Positions 41,338 through 53,313 of a stretch of DNA of 64,000 nucleotides are shown here, piece by piece. The notes beneath the pieces are model-generated. The model had not been told where the DNA came from. It did no database searches and saw only the letters and a program-made list of their open reading frames with translations. Position 1 is the stretch's first letter, and every line of letters begins with the position of its first letter. The stretch covers positions 682,001 to 746,000 of the forward strand of contig JAEILZ010000006.1 in assembly GCA_018873225.1 (NCBI GenBank). Direction: 5' to 3'. The position numbers were made by a program, and so were the translations under genes. The stretch comes from [Phialemoniopsis] sp. UDSM-2020. Lineage: Eukaryota; Ascomycota; Sordariomycetes; Thyridiales; Thyridiaceae.

Positions 41338-42780
41338 TCAGAGATTCTTGATCTCCTCAGAGCTCAGGTCATCAATAGCTGCCCATAGCTTGAGCAGACC
41401 TTCGCTCTGTCGCCTGACAGCCCCTACGTCGACAAGGGACATCTGGTCAAATGACGGCGGAAAGATCTTGAGCAGCCAGTCCGGAGCCGTGCAGACAGAG
41501 ACCTCGGGGATATCGTACCAGAGATACGCCAGACCCTCTCCGGACTGCTCGGCCTTCATTGCATGCGGATTCACAAGCCTCAAAACATTCGGGTCAGCGC
41601 CCTTCCAAAAGCCACCGAGCATATCGGCCAGCTTCCGCGTCGAAGCATACACTAGCTCATCCTCCACCGTACCCGTCGGGTAGTACAGCTCGTTAGGAAG
41701 GTCTTCTTTCCAGTGAGCCGCGCCTAGGTGCTCGACGCAAGATCCAAATACCGCCTTGTTGCCAGACGCAGATGTGCCATTCCAAAGGTCCGGGTGATCT
41801 TCCAGCCATCGCTCAGTAATTCTTCCCTTATCGGTGAAACCCGAAGTGTGCAAATGGCCGGACAGGAAGAGCAGAATCGTCGTTCGGCGAGGCGGCGATT
41901 TGGCCAGTTCCCTGGCTCTCACCAGCATGGGGATGTACCCATTCTCCTGGACCACGTTGCAGCCGTCGGTGTGGGTGTTGATCATGACGGTCTCATTGTT
42001 CAAGTCCGTTCCCCCAATGACGACCCAGAACGTCTGGGTCTGATGGTCATCAATCATTTCTCCAGTAGATGTGAAAGAGACTCGCGACCCATTCTGCGCC
42101 TGAACTTGACGGAGAGCCTGATCGATAACGTAGATCGACGGCGTCCCTTGGTCGTTTTGCTTGAAAGGCCCATACTGGGCAAAGGCGTTGAAGGCAGTGA
42201 TGTTTTTCCAGTTGTAGATAATTCCCTTGACTCCTGCCTCGGTGGCAAGGCTGATGTTCCGGACGCCGGGGTTGGTAGCGGGAATACCCGGGGACTCCGT
42301 CCAGTTTGAGGACCCAGGCCAGACTGGGAACCTAGCCGCGCCGTCCACTGGCGTATTCCAGAGATTCACCAGGGCAATCTTTCCAGCCGCCGGGGACCAG
42401 TCTGGTGCCTCGGTGGCGGCCTTGGGAAGCTCTATCTCGACCAGCTCCCCTTCCACACCATCTGCCCCCGTGACGCCAGAGTAAGGAACGAAGCCCGACG
42501 CTGGCACAGACTCTCCGTTGATTGTCAGGCTGATGTCCTCGGGCGGGACTTGGTACTGGAAGGTGTAGTTGTCGGCGTGGACCTGGAAACCGAGGCATTG
42601 AAGTTCCTTTTTGATGTGATTGATCAACTGCCATTGCTTATCGGAGCCGGTGAGGCGACCACCCAGTGAAGCGAGGTAGTTCAGCTCATGTTGGTAGTAC
42701 GAGTCATCTAATTGTGGTGCAGCACAGGTAACTAGACTTCCAAAGCCCAAAAGGGCCAGCAAAGACCGCGACGACACCAT
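41338..42780 (-). CDS. secreted M28-like metallopeptidase with altered active-site residues
   Basis: The start is set at 42780 because this ATG gives a good signal peptide (SSRSLLALLGFGSLVTCAAP). A further in-frame ATG lies 14 codons upstream. The protein has 480 residues. A PA-like insert with IELPKAATEAPDW and AAGKIALVNLWNTP lies in the first half. The peptidase half has VMINTHTDGCNVVQENGYI with HxD, and then a FLSGHLHTSGF segment where typical M28 enzymes have a Glu-Glu pair. Several NxS/T sites support secretion. It may be a divergent amino/carboxypeptidase-type enzyme or an inactive homolog. The conserved ENG in place of DNxSG is seen across this subfamily as I recall it, so activity is not excluded. 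Confidence 0.8.
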   Translation of the reverse strand: MVSSRSLLALLGFGSLVTCAAPQLDDSYYQHELNYLASLGGRLTGSDKQWQLINHIKKELQCLGFQVHADNYTFQYQVPPEDISLTINGESVPASGFVPYSGVTGADGVEGELVEIELPKAATEAPDWSPAAGKIALVNLWNTPVDGAARFPVWPGSSNWTESPGIPATNPGVRNISLATEAGVKGIIYNWKNITAFNAFAQYGPFKQNDQGTPSIYVIDQALRQVQAQNGSRVSFTSTGEMIDDHQTQTFWVVIGGTDLNNETVMINTHTDGCNVVQENGYIPMLVRARELAKSPPRRTTILLFLSGHLHTSGFTDKGRITERWLEDHPDLWNGTSASGNKAVFGSCVEHLGAAHWKEDLPNELYYPTGTVEDELVYASTRKLADMLGGFWKGADPNVLRLVNPHAMKAEQSGEGLAYLWYDIPEVSVCTAPDWLLKIFPPSFDQMSLVDVGAVRRQSEGLLKLWAAIDDLSSEEIKNL

Positions 42781-43277
42781 AATTGTAAGCAGGGTTACTT
42801 GATCGACAAAGCATTCAGTCAACTGACACTACATGTATGTGCGAGATTGCAGGCTATTTAACACGCAAAGAGATATCGTTTCCACCGGATGCAATGCTCC
42901 CCTGTCCATAGGATCTCAAGCCAAGTTTTTGACTGCTAATTGTCATTTACCCCAAGCCAAGAATTGACACCATCAGCACCCCGCATACCCCATATCAAAC
43001 CTGGAAACGATTGGCATCAACCCCACCCGAAGTCCCGCTCTGTGAAGTTCCACCGGAAGCAAAAGAACGGATCGGAGCAGATGCCAGACGTCTCGATTGC
43101 CGCCTTGCCGGACAGGCCGTAAGTGCAAGGGGCGAACCCGGCACCCCGCTGTTCAAGTGGGTGGTTCTTGCTGACGCTTGGTTGCGCAATTGCCAGGTTG
43201 AAGCTCGCAAGGATTTCAGAGCAGCAGGGACTGAGGTACTTCCGGCACAAGTAATCCGGTTCAGAGGCACGATAGTC
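42781..43277. other. intergenic
   Basis: It lies between the peptidase promoter and the 3' end of the CorA-like gene, and no feature is recognised. A plus-strand frame across this stretch overlaps the antisense of the next gene and has no domain. Confidence 0.45.
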
Positions 43278-45967
43278 TCACTGAGTAGTCCCTGCGGTTG
43301 TCGTAGGCAGCTGCTCCTCCACTTTTGTCCTGTGCTTGAACATCCCGAAGATTTGGAACAACCGTATACCCAGGTATCTCGCAAGAAGCCACTCCGAAGG
43401 ATTGACGCTATCCCTTCCCGGACGAACCTGTTGGAATTCTTTTCCTGTCTCTTTCCACCTCGTTTCCGGGTCGCTCGCCATCTTGTTGATGAGCGGTGTC
43501 CTGATAACTTGATATGTACTCTGAAGCGCAGCAACAACATTGTCCAGGTTGGCAACAAGAACATAAGTAGCTACAGCAATGCAAGTCGTTACGATCCCAA
43601 ACGTCGTCAGGCCGTAGTCGGCGTCGATGCTCCACATTCCGGCGCAGACTCCGAGGGGAAGGTCGAAAATGCTGACGTAGGTGAGGAGCTTCACCGTCTT
43701 TCCCAAGTCCGTTGCTTCACGGCTTTCGATGACACTGCTCGCACTAAAGAGCTAGACGCCGATGTCAGCAATTACCTTTGTCGTTTATACATATAACCTT
43801 CAGGAACGTAGACGTACAGCCTCTCGCAAAGTCTGTGTCTTCTCGAGCCGGGATCGAAATCTAACGGCCAATCCCTCGAGACGACGCACCTGCTGGTGGA
43901 TGACTGCAATTGGATCGTTATCCAGGGAGACCCTAAAATCCACAGGTCTGTCGATTTCCTTGCGACGACGGGCTGTCATCTTGACGATGTGAGCCGTGTC
44001 AAAGTTTTCAATAATCTCTTTCCAAGCCTCCCACCACAATTTCCATTGATGCACAGCATCCAAAATGTTCGCTTCAAAGACACTTAAGCTATTGACAGCC
44101 CAGAAATATCGCCTAGACCTGGAGAAATTGTTGTCGTCAAACAGCAGACTGTCATGTAGTTGAGGGCTGAGAATGGCATCGCCCTCCTCAAGAAGGTCTT
44201 CTATGATGACAGCAATCTTGTCCCAAGAGCTTGCTGCATCCCCAAGAGCGTCAGCGATGAAGTATAGGAGTCGTCTATGAATGGGAATTCTGTGTCTCAG
44301 GCGTTTCGTCATATCTAGATGGACAGGAGACAATAATAAGATCGTTCCGTAAAAGCAATTGGCCGGCTCTCCTCGCAACCACGGCTCCCTCGCCCCATAT
44401 GATGTCACACCGGAACTCACTATCCTTTCGGGAAATAACCCTGTTGTAAAAGCCGCCTTCTTTATAAAGTTTTGCGTTTCATATAAAGGCCCTGACCTCC
44501 ACGGAGATGGATATCCCTCGGCAGCTTCAATCGTTCGATACCAAGTTATATGGAACGGACTCCAGTCTATCATGTAAAGATTATCAGATACTTCTCGCTG
44601 CCGGCAGAATATGTGCAGGTCGAAAGTTGCAGACAGCACACGACCGGGTATACCCATCTGAAATGAGCTGCTGTCATCATCGCTTAGCCGGAAGAGACGA
44701 CGCCAGATCGTACTGGCGCTTTTGGACTTCAGTACGGAAGACAAGAGGGGGCCGGTTCTGAGCTGCGCGAACCCATGGCAGTGAATCAGACGATGCCATT
44801 TTCTGCCCTCACAACTATGCGAAGCCCATTTCATGTGTGTACCTGCTTCAACGGCGAACGCGACGAGCTCAGGTTCAACGTTCAGACGCAACTCCTCGAC
44901 GTCAAGAGCATGCGCGGATGAAAGCTCTAGAGGAACATTTGGGGTGGATTTGGTGATATTGAGTGAAAGGGAAACCGTAGAGTCCGCGCTGTGAACACGC
45001 TGGGCCGGGTTGTATGGCGCGGAGTTAGCAAAATCGTCAAAATCGACTATACGAAAGAATCCTCCCGAATCTGCCAATCCGTCCAGGAACTCGCTGACCT
45101 CTGTCAAGTACTCAGAAATTCGGCCCTCTTGCTTGATGAGTCGGAGTTGGTTCCTCTCGAATCTCAAGGGAACTCGTGCATCCGGAGGAACGCAGTGCAA
45201 TTGGCCCAGGGCATTTTGTATATTTGACATTTGATCGGCAAGACTTTCCGAGCAGAACTGTTCCCTCCACAAAGGCATCGAATGCGAGTACGGTACGTAT
45301 CGCTCAGTGGGAAAGTGGCCGTTGAAGTTGATGAGAGGGTGAGAGTGAGTGATATCGTCAATATGGTACCATCTGTCTCCCCGTTGGACGATTTCCCATT
45401 CAGGAATGTAATTCGGTCGACCGCGACCTGTTGTATACGAATCACCAGGGTGGAAAACCGGTCGCCCTTTGAGCACATGTATGGGTTAGAAGTGAGCTTG
45501 CGCGAGATTAGAGACGGGGCTGCCGTACAGTAACTCCACCCACTCACGTAAGGTCCCGCATCGCGAGCTGGATGCAAGTCTTCGTCTTGTAAAAATGGTC
45601 CACTATACTCCTCGACCCCCTGAGCAATGAGACTGTCTTCTGAAATATCTGAAAGGTAGTAGCATCGCTTTGCCTTGATGTCCTTCCTATCTTTCGCAGC
45701 GCTTAGACTAGGCTGGGAGTCGTGGTTGAGAATGAAAAACGTCGGTCGTTGCGTGTACCGTGCAACTTCGATTGAAGAGCTACCATCGTCCAGGCCCGAC
45801 CCCGGATCGGGATCAGACTTCTGTGTCGGAGACGCTGCCTTGTTTTGCACTTGTTCGAGTTTGGTAAGCAAGGACTTGAGGTTGTCGAGATGGCGGCTCT
45901 GCAATTCCAATACAGTTCTCATTCCGTCAATCATTTGCTCCATGTCCTGCTTCCACGGTGTATCCAT
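43278..45967 (-). CDS. CorA-like two-helix membrane protein, fungal expanded family
   Basis: Exons 45967-45544, 45466-43818 and 43751-43278 join in phase to give 848 residues. The N-terminal exon has a heptad-rich helix (MRTVLELQSRHLDNLKSLLT). Across intron 1 the join gives GPYVRRPVFHPGDSYTTG, followed by EWEIVQ, HIDDITHSHPLINFNG and YVPYSHSMPLWREQF, a block I know from large fungal proteins with a CorA-like end. After a long middle part, exon 3 gives LFSASSVIESREATDLGKTV and two transmembrane helices (VKLLTYVSIFDLPLGVCAGM and FGIVTTCIAVATYVLVANL). CorA proteins carry Mg2+, but the GMN signature is not seen, so transport is not claimed. An alternative start lies at 46036. Confidence 0.78.
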
Positions 45968-46491
45968 GATGGTGGTCGTGCAAGTTCTCAGCGTTTTCCT
46001 GACCTTTCTGTATAATCGCAATTTTGGCACGCGCACAGACAGGTGGAAACGTGTTACACAAACTAAATAGTTGGGCAGCTTTCCCTCAAAGTGGGCATTG
46101 GGCAGCCATGCATCGAGGAGCCTGATCTAGCGAGTTCCCTCAGCGGTATGCCAGTACGGTACTAGAAGCCCGCCCTTGAACTATCCTATACCCTTCGGCC
46201 TTCCCGCATTCAAAACATCCTCCTCCTTCAGAGGCCACTCATTTCTCTTGATGCAGCCCAGGAACGCCGTTCATCATCCAGAAGACCCGTCCCGATACTC
46301 TTGGTATACGTCCCAAGAAAATACGATAGTGGCTGTATTTCCCGGAGACTGTACCAGTGACGGGACAACATCAACGATTGTGCCGAAACCCAAGTCCTCA
46401 AGAAGTTCACGCCCTTCTCATTGCAACAAACATCATTCTGTGTCTTCAGAATAGATGGGTATTGCCTCCATGGCTTTGACCTTCGAGATCT
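45968..46491. other. intergenic
   Basis: No gene, repeat or RNA is recognised. It holds the promoter of the CorA-like gene at its left end. Confidence 0.4.
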
Positions 46492-46737
46492 TCAAGTCTT
46501 GCTGCTACTTTCCCCTCCCTGTCCTCCATTATCCCACTCCAGCTGCTTAACGGCGGGCTTTTCGTGCACGTTGGCATAATAGCATCGAGGACAAAGCTTC
46601 CCGTAAATGACGCCTCCATCGACTTGTGGTCTCTGGTCGTACTGGCAGCTGCCGTGACCATTCCACGCCCTGACGCATTTACGTTTGGTTCGAGCCTGGT
46701 GGCCGCAGTAAGCGTAGTAATTGGTGACGGCCATGCA
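46492..46737 (-). CDS. small Cys-rich hypothetical protein
   Basis: An 81-residue frame from the ATG at 46737 (a second ATG lies six codons upstream). Cysteines occur as YYAYCGHQARTKRKC, GHGSC and KLCPRCYYAN, a spacing like small zinc-ribbon or zinc-knuckle proteins. The tail is acidic and polar. There is no signal peptide. I do not know the family. It could also be the last exon of a longer gene starting further right, since the upstream minus-strand sequence stays partly open. Confidence 0.5.
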   Translation of the reverse strand, partial: CMAVTNYYAYCGHQARTKRKCVRAWNGHGSCQYDQRPQVDGGVIYGKLCPRCYYANVHEKPAVKQLEWDNGGQGGESSSKT

Positions 46738-47465
46738 CATCTTGGGGATCCTCAATTGAGCAACGTGGGTGTTTGGTTCGCTTTGTTATGCCGAGTTAGC
46801 AGGGGTGGTAGTCGCGCTTCAATGTCGTGGTCGGCTCGAAGTTTCGTTGTCGAGGATGTGGCAGACAATTTGTGTTTGTGAGGCGGGCAATGGTAGCCAT
46901 CCCTCGACTTCCTCTTTCTAATATACCCCAAGAGCTTGGTCGTGATTGTGAAGAAGTCTCCTGATTCACTTATCATCAACCTCGTACTGAATTGTCGCTG
47001 TGTGGCAAAGCATTTGCGCTTCCTGGTCGTTGACTGCGTAGCTCATGGAAACTCACGAGCCTCGTATGAAGGGCTAACCACGGCGTTTGCTGAGCAGTAC
47101 CCAACTCCATTGTTTTGAGTGATATATCTACCCTGCGCATGTCCAAGCTTTCCAAGACGAGATCCTCTGACTCTTCAGCACGAGCCCAGGAACCCAGCCA
47201 TTTTATGCACGATATTCTTCACGGGCGGATCTCATTACAAGCCTGTCATTATCTTGCTCTGTTCGCTTGACATCAAGCTCGGCCAATGATGCGCGGACCT
47301 GGCGTTTCGGGATGCAGGCCGTCAGGTAGCACTTGAGACTAGCCTGTCCGCGGCAAACTTCACCCACGGTTACACAATATGATGGATCGCGCAGCACGGA
47401 CACGTTCGTGGCTAATGTTGAACAAACGGCTCACCGCTGTATTGACTGCCAAATGACTCCTCATA
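46738..47465. other. intergenic
   Basis: No coding region is supported. Antisense and sense frames are short and without motifs. Confidence 0.4.
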
Positions 47466-49342
47466 TCAGACCTCCCATCTAGCGACGTACCAGTCTAACC
47501 GCTGTATCGGTGCTGCCGCGTTGCTCTTCCTCATTTGCCGTATCTCTTGTTGCAGATCCAAGCAAGCGTCCTCGGCGGCACTCAACAGCCCATCCGGCCC
47601 GGACATGTACACCCAGCCCTGCTGGCTCACACCGTCACTTCCGCGCAATCTAGATCCGACGTGTACCTCCTCCGTCATACCAAGATTCTCCCCCAGCGCC
47701 CCCGTCACATCCAACCGCCCGCTCTCCGAACTGACGTGTACCCGCGCGACAAAGTTATCCAGTCTCCCCGCCTTCTCCACAAGCTCGTTCCACTCCCTGA
47801 GCCCCGTTGCCATCTCGCGCTGTCGCACCGTCCACACGAGCGCGAAGCTGCTCCCCGGATCTCCTGCCCGATGCGCGAGCCACCACTGCGCCAGGCTCAG
47901 CGCGCCCGTCACCCCCGTGCCGCCGACGACGCAGACGATGCGCGACGCCGTGGAGAAGCCCGTGTCGCCGGCCATGTAGGGCCCCTCGACGCGGACGGCG
48001 AGCTCGGCGCGCGTGCCTGGCTCCGGGGGGATGTCTGCGAGTTTGTGCGTCCATTCTTTCTTCAGCTTGGCGGGCTTCTTGCCCTGGCTGCGCTGGAACA
48101 GGAAGATCGGGCCCGAGGTGGAGGTGCGGACCATGGCGGCGGTGTAGGCGTGGGTTTGCAGGCGGCTGACGGAGGGGATGTTGAGGTAGTACCACTGGAT
48201 CGGGTAGTCGATGACAGCGGCGTGTTTCTCTGGGTCCGAGGTCTTGCCGGGCTTGCTGCTCTTTACGACGGCGAGGGGCAGAGTAATTCTGTACCAGCCG
48301 GCGCCGGCATTCTCGAGCGTTCCGAAAACCTTGCTCTTCAGGCCTGTCTCGCCGCGGATCAACCTCCACGCCCAGTCGGTGACCCACAGCAGGAGGCCGG
48401 GGAGCAGGAAGTAGAAGTCCGTGCTAGCATGTATGGAGAGCGCGATGAAGATGAAGATGCTGAAGCCGATGTGGCAGTAGTAGAATGTTTGATAGCTTCG
48501 GCGTCGAAGGATTGGGAGAGCCGTGATGCCTATTATGACCATGGCGATGAACGAGAGCATTCCGGACGCTAAATTTGTGTAGTAGTAGTAGCCCCTGGCC
48601 TGCGATTCTTCTGTTGTCAAAGTAGGGTTGTCGATATTGATTTGCAGCTTCTGGGCATCGGTTCCGTGGGTGAAAAGTCCCACGAATGTCTACAGACGAC
48701 TCCATTGTTAGCACGAAACTACCACATATAGCAGATGATGGGACTGCTCACATAATAGGCCGCACCATGCGCAAACGCAGCGACGAACAGCAGATACGCA
48801 ATCAGCTTATGTGCATACAGCAGCGTGCTCTGGTGCAGGTCAAACACGCGACCAAGAATACTGTTCCTCGAGACCGGGATGATGACGAGCCCAAGCAGCA
48901 TGTCGGCATGGTGCCCAATGATCGCCGTTACCACGAGACTGATCTTGGCCTCGGCCCAGCCGACGACCTCTGTCCTGCTTTGCCAAAACTCAATCTCTGG
49001 GTCCAGCCAGAAGGCCGTTGTGGCGAGGATCAACCCGACCAGCCATATCGACAGCGCCAGGCCACCAACGCTGATACGCTTCTTGAGTACGGGCACTTCT
49101 CTTCGGACGAGAAGGTAGTTGCTGAAACGACGTGCTTTCGTGCTCGTCGCTCTGAGGAGCAGGGCGCATGCTGTGCTAGCGAGGATGGCATAGAACGTAG
49201 CGATGTGCAAACGGGTCTCGTAGGGGAGAAACTCTTCAGAGCAGAGAGACGAGTAGCAAGGCAGGTAGGTCAGTCCCAGCACGAAGCCGGTCGAGACCAA
49301 CAGTACCGCGGCAAGGAGGAGAATTTCGGCGGGCTTCTTCAT
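47466..49342 (-). CDS. ferric-reductase-like flavocytochrome (FRE family)
   Basis: Two exons, 49342-48752 and 48689-47466, give 604 residues. The N-terminus starts with a hydrophobic helix (ILLLAAVLLVSTGFVLGL). Further helices and paired histidines for two haems follow: HKLIAYLLFVAAFAH and YCHIGFSIFIFIALSIH, each pair 13 residues apart. A loop NYLLVRREVPVLKKR precedes them. The cytosolic half has a ferredoxin-reductase fold: THAYTAAM for FAD, VVGGTGVTGALSLAQWW for NAD(P)H and a C-terminal YMSGPDGLL. Such proteins move electrons from NADPH across the plasma membrane to reduce Fe(III) or Cu(II). The intron has a GTGAGC donor. The ATG chosen (MKKPAE) is the first in frame. Confidence 0.9.
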
Positions 49343-49769
49343 TGTAGCCAAGGAGTATCAAGTTTATTCAACCATATGCTCCATTTCCACCGCAAGCAAT
49401 GTCCGGCGATTGAAGGGACAGAGAGCAGACATTTTATCCCAATTACACCGTTCACTACGCGCAGATTGATGATGATGCTTGCATTCTGCCAAGCACAAGC
49501 TAAGCAATAGCTGTGCGAGTGCGAGCGCGTCGAGCTCTTAGATAAAGGACGGCTGTGCTAGCGGGCTACACTAGCCCGCCCGTTGTCATTACGTCAACGA
49601 TCTTTAGAATGACACTTGCCAGCCCAGCTAGGCGATACACTCTAAAACGACGACTGCTTTCATTTCCTATCTTTTGTGTCATTGCATAGCCTACTCAGCC
49701 ATGCCGTGCCGTGTTTCGATCGAGCACCCTTTCCGATGCGAATGCGAACCGAGACACGGCTGCTGTCGT
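49343..49769. other. intergenic
   Basis: 5' region of the ferric reductase and 3' region of the F-box/LRR-like gene. Nothing else is seen. Confidence 0.45.
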
Positions 49770-51738
49770 CTACATCAAATCCCAGCCCGGCCTAGCCTTC
49801 TCCATGAAGTCAAACAGATCGACATCCTGCCATTCGCGCCTATCAAGCTCTACGAGCCGCACCCCGCCCTCGGCGTCACGCACAGCTTCCCAGTAGTGAC
49901 CAGAGACAAAGATATACCGCAGCTGCGGCGCCGCCGTGGCCAGCGTCTTGGCCATGTATGCGAGAGTGCCGGCAGTGACCAGCGGCCGTTCCAGCGTGTA
50001 AGTATACTGCCACACGGCGATCTGCGTCAGCTTGGGGAGCTTGGACACCGCCTCGGCGAGCCGTGGGAAGGCGTTGAGCCTGTCCGAGTAGGTTGCCTTA
50101 GTCCACGACTGCACGACAAGGCCCTCGAGGGTCTCGGCGTTTCTCTGCACGAGGCCGTCCAGGATCTGGTCGTTGGTCTTGTAGACGTAGTCGTCGTCGT
50201 CCTTCTTGGGTTCCTGCTGCAACTCGATGCTGAGTATCCTCGTGGTTAGAGGGCCCGCAACATCGTGGGCGTCGAGGGCGACCATCTCGGCCGTGTTGAG
50301 GTTGGTCTGGAGCTGGGACCTGTCCAGGAATGCTATCTGTCGCAAAGTGTCACCGGACTGCGTCAGAAGCGATTCGTGGACTCCTGGATCAATGCTATCG
50401 ACGACCAGGCGGCGGAGTCGCGGGCATGTCTTGGCTTCAAAGGTGTAGTAGCTGAACAGCTCACTAGCGTCCAGGATGCTTTGGCCGTTCTCGCCAGTGA
50501 CGTCTCCGTTGGAGATGTACAGCTCCTCCAGGTAGCTCAGGTCCGTCAGCTTCTTGATCGACCCCTTGTGCGAGACGATGACCGACCGGCCGCAGTCGAG
50601 TGACTTGAGCCGCAGCGGCTTCTTGCCGGTCTTGCCGTAGGCGTCGCACAGGTCGTCAAAGAACTCCCAGTGGTCGAGTCCTAGCGTTCCGTCGTCTTCT
50701 ACCTCGTGATAGTGGATAACGGACTCTTTCGAAACCGACAGGCTCAGGCTCTGCAAGTGCGGCGACCTTGCCAGGACCCCGACAATTCGGTCTTTCCAAA
50801 TTGACAGGTCGCCAAAGAGCTCCCGGAAGCTGAGTTCCGTGAGATTCCCAAAGGGCTTGAGATCCGGAATTTCAAGCTGCTTGTCGGGCTTGACGTATTC
50901 ACGCCTGGCTGCGGACAACGATTGCTCGGGCTTCTTGTCAAAGTAGAGTGAATCTGAACCACGCCGGTACATCCCGCGGTGATGGACATCGGGATCGGCC
51001 CAACAGTCATCACTGCCATATGAATCGCTTGAATCGTCATATTTATACCCTGAATTGGCCTCTTCGTCTTTTCCAGACAATGTGTCTATGCTCGACGGAC
51101 CGTACTCAAAATGAAGTCGACGGGTCTCAGCACCAGTGGAATGGAGAAAAGTAAAGGTCCCTGATGAAATGGGATATCCCAAGTATCTGCAACGAGAAAT
51201 GGGTTTGTCAACCACTAAGGGCTTATGGCTTTGAGTAGAGGTACACGGTAGATCACCTACGCAAATGATGAGAGCCGACTCATTTGCGGCAGAAAAGAGA
51301 GGTTGATCATGTTGTAGAAGATCTGGGCGTGACAAAGGCTATCATACCCGAGCCACTTCCCATGGCGGACGATCGAGAAGCGCTCCACATGCTTCAGATG
51401 GCGGCTATTGCCCACATGGGTGCGGGATTGGATACGGTCGGCCACCAAGTACAGCTCCTTGTAGAGCATGGGGGAGAACACGGCGTTGAAGAGCTTGTTT
51501 GTACGCGCGAGACGACTGAGAAGCACCTGGCTGCGGATCTAGAATGAGAGACGGTGAGCGGGGATAAACGTAACAACAGGGCGGGTTGGCGACTTGCATG
51601 TTTGCCGAGACACCACAGCAGGTCCTCAGTTTTAGCAAAACGGGTACTTGGGAGAGATGGCCCGTCGCTGCCTCTCTTCCTCCTCGCTAGCTTTTGAACC
51701 TCACGACGTCTCTGGTTTGACGCCTTTGAGCGCGCCAT
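49770..51738 (-). CDS. F-box/LRR-like protein, 5' exon unresolved
   Basis: Two exons are well supported: 51538-51261 (IRSQVLLSRLARTNKLFNAV to SRLSSFA) and 51186-49770, joined in phase across a GTAGGT-AG intron. The first has the second half of an F-box (LLSRLARTNKLFNAVFSPML, YKELYL). The second carries leucine-rich repeats: LTELSFRELFGDLSIW, LQSLSLSVSKES, LRLKSLDCGRSVIV and LSYLEELYISNGDVTG. A Tyr/Asp/Ser-rich acidic insert (SGYKYDDSSDSYGSDD) lies between them. Upstream, the best ATG is at 51738 (MARSKASNQRRREVQKLARR), but its frame does not splice in phase to exon 51538 with a strong donor. The first exon is therefore unresolved. Confidence 0.68.
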
Positions 51739-52297
51739 TGTCGTGACTCCGTCGGGGACGGCGCGATTCAAGATGCAGCAGCTATCTCTGGTCACCTCGG
51801 GGCACGAGTGCTGAAGTAGAAAGACCGTCTAGGATATCACAGTTCAAGAAGGATGCAAAAGAGCCCCGGAATGCTGGGAAAGCAAGTAAAGTTTTGTTCA
51901 GCTTCAAACATGCCCCCAGAGGTTCCAGCTCATCCTTGCATGTAACCCCCTACAATGACTAAATGACCCCACCATGACCCCAAGCCACGGTGGGATGCCC
52001 ACCACTGAAGAAGAAAAGATATGACTGCTTCAAGCATCATGAGAAGTTCATATACACAAGCGCCACATACCCTGGTCCATCACACCGCTACTGTGTTTCT
52101 GGGGCTCACCAAGCATTATGGTCTGCTAGACAATGTCACAACTCCTGTCCGACTAATCACGATTAAACCGCTTTTCTTTCTGTAACGGCTTATGCAAAAA
52201 AAAAAAGCAACAACATATAGCCATCTCGTATTGCACGACAAAATCCAAAGCCCCCTGTCCTGCGCTTGCTAAACACCTTCGCGCCAGCTAATCCCTA
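51739..52297. other. intergenic, with an A-run at about 52197-52206
   Basis: No gene. A run of about ten A residues is followed by a GC-normal sequence. It contains the 3' region of the secreted protein gene. Confidence 0.45.
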
Positions 52298-53313
52298 CTA
52301 ACAGGCCTTGTCATTGAAGTTGTAGTACCCAGAGCCGAGGTCAGCCGAGTCCGTGACAGACTTGTCATACTTGCGGCAAGTGCCGGTCTGGGAACCACTG
52401 CTGGGGTCGGTGACGATGTAGAACCCGGTGGAAAGACAGCGATTATCAGTTTTGCATCTACACCGACGTTAGTTATGATGACTTGACGGAGCACCTTTTC
52501 GGCCTCGGGAGGGTAACTCACGAAGCAATGCAAGCAGCCTGGTTCGTGTTGAAGTTGGCGTCGTAGTTGAACGCGTTGGCCCCGGGCAATCCACGTGCGT
52601 TGCAGATCTTGGGCTTGACCTTTGACACAGACAAATCAATTAGCACCGTTGTAGTGAGTGATCAGGCAACAGCGGGATGGACTAGGCTTACTAGAATAGG
52701 CGTCACGGTCGTGGAGGTAGTCGTGGTGGTTGTGTACGACTCGGTGACAGTAGGTGCCTCGGTGACGACGTCAACCACTGTCGAAGTCGCCGTTGCCGTC
52801 TGCGAGATGGTGGTAGTCGGGGTGGCGAGAGTGATCGTAGTGCGTGTCACACCGACGCACGAGCAGGCGCTCGAGTACTTGACCGCTCCGGAGCAAGCCG
52901 AGGCATACGCGGGAATGGTCGGCGCCGGGACGTCGCGCTGGTAGATGGTCTTTGTGCCGGCCGTCACGGTGACGATGCTTGTCTCGGTTGAGCCAGCGGA
53001 GACGGTCGTGGGCTGTGTCGTCGTTACGGTCTTGAGGGTAGTTGCCGTCGTCGTCTGAGCTACTGTCACAGTGACTGTTGACGGAGTGACAGTGACGTAC
53101 AGGTAGGCTTTGCAGTCTTCGACACCGTGTCTCTCGGGAAAAGCGGATGCAATTACAGCTGGGTACTCCATTAGATCACGAATTGACTTCGCATGATCAT
53201 TTCAGCCACTCACCTCGAAGGCAGTTGTTGGCGTTGCAGCCTGAAGAGCCAGTAGCCGTCACCGCGCCAATCAAAGACCCGAAGGCCAAAGCCGAAACGC
53301 TGCTGAAGTGCAT
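52298..53313 (-). CDS. secreted Ser/Thr-rich glycoprotein-like protein
   Basis: Four exons, 53313-53214, 53158-52692, 52619-52522 and 52457-52298, give 274 residues with consistent phases. A signal peptide (HFSSVSALAFGSLIGAVTA) precedes GCNANNCLR. A long Thr/Val/Ser-rich tract follows (PSTVTVTVAQTTTATTLKTV and later TTTTTTSTTVTPIL), with a Cys pair in SACSCVGV. The last two exons encode a compact Cys-containing end: KICNARGLPG, NQAACIASCKTDNRC and GSGYYNFNDKAC. No GPI site is evident. The tract is likely heavily O-glycosylated. Such proteins are cell-wall or secreted proteins of fungi, and any role in host interaction is a guess. Confidence 0.8.

Noticed and set aside
47535..48572. 345-codon plus-strand frame across the ferric reductase
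   Set aside because: It is antisense to the flavin-domain exon. The product is rich in Arg, Ala and His and has no recognisable motif.
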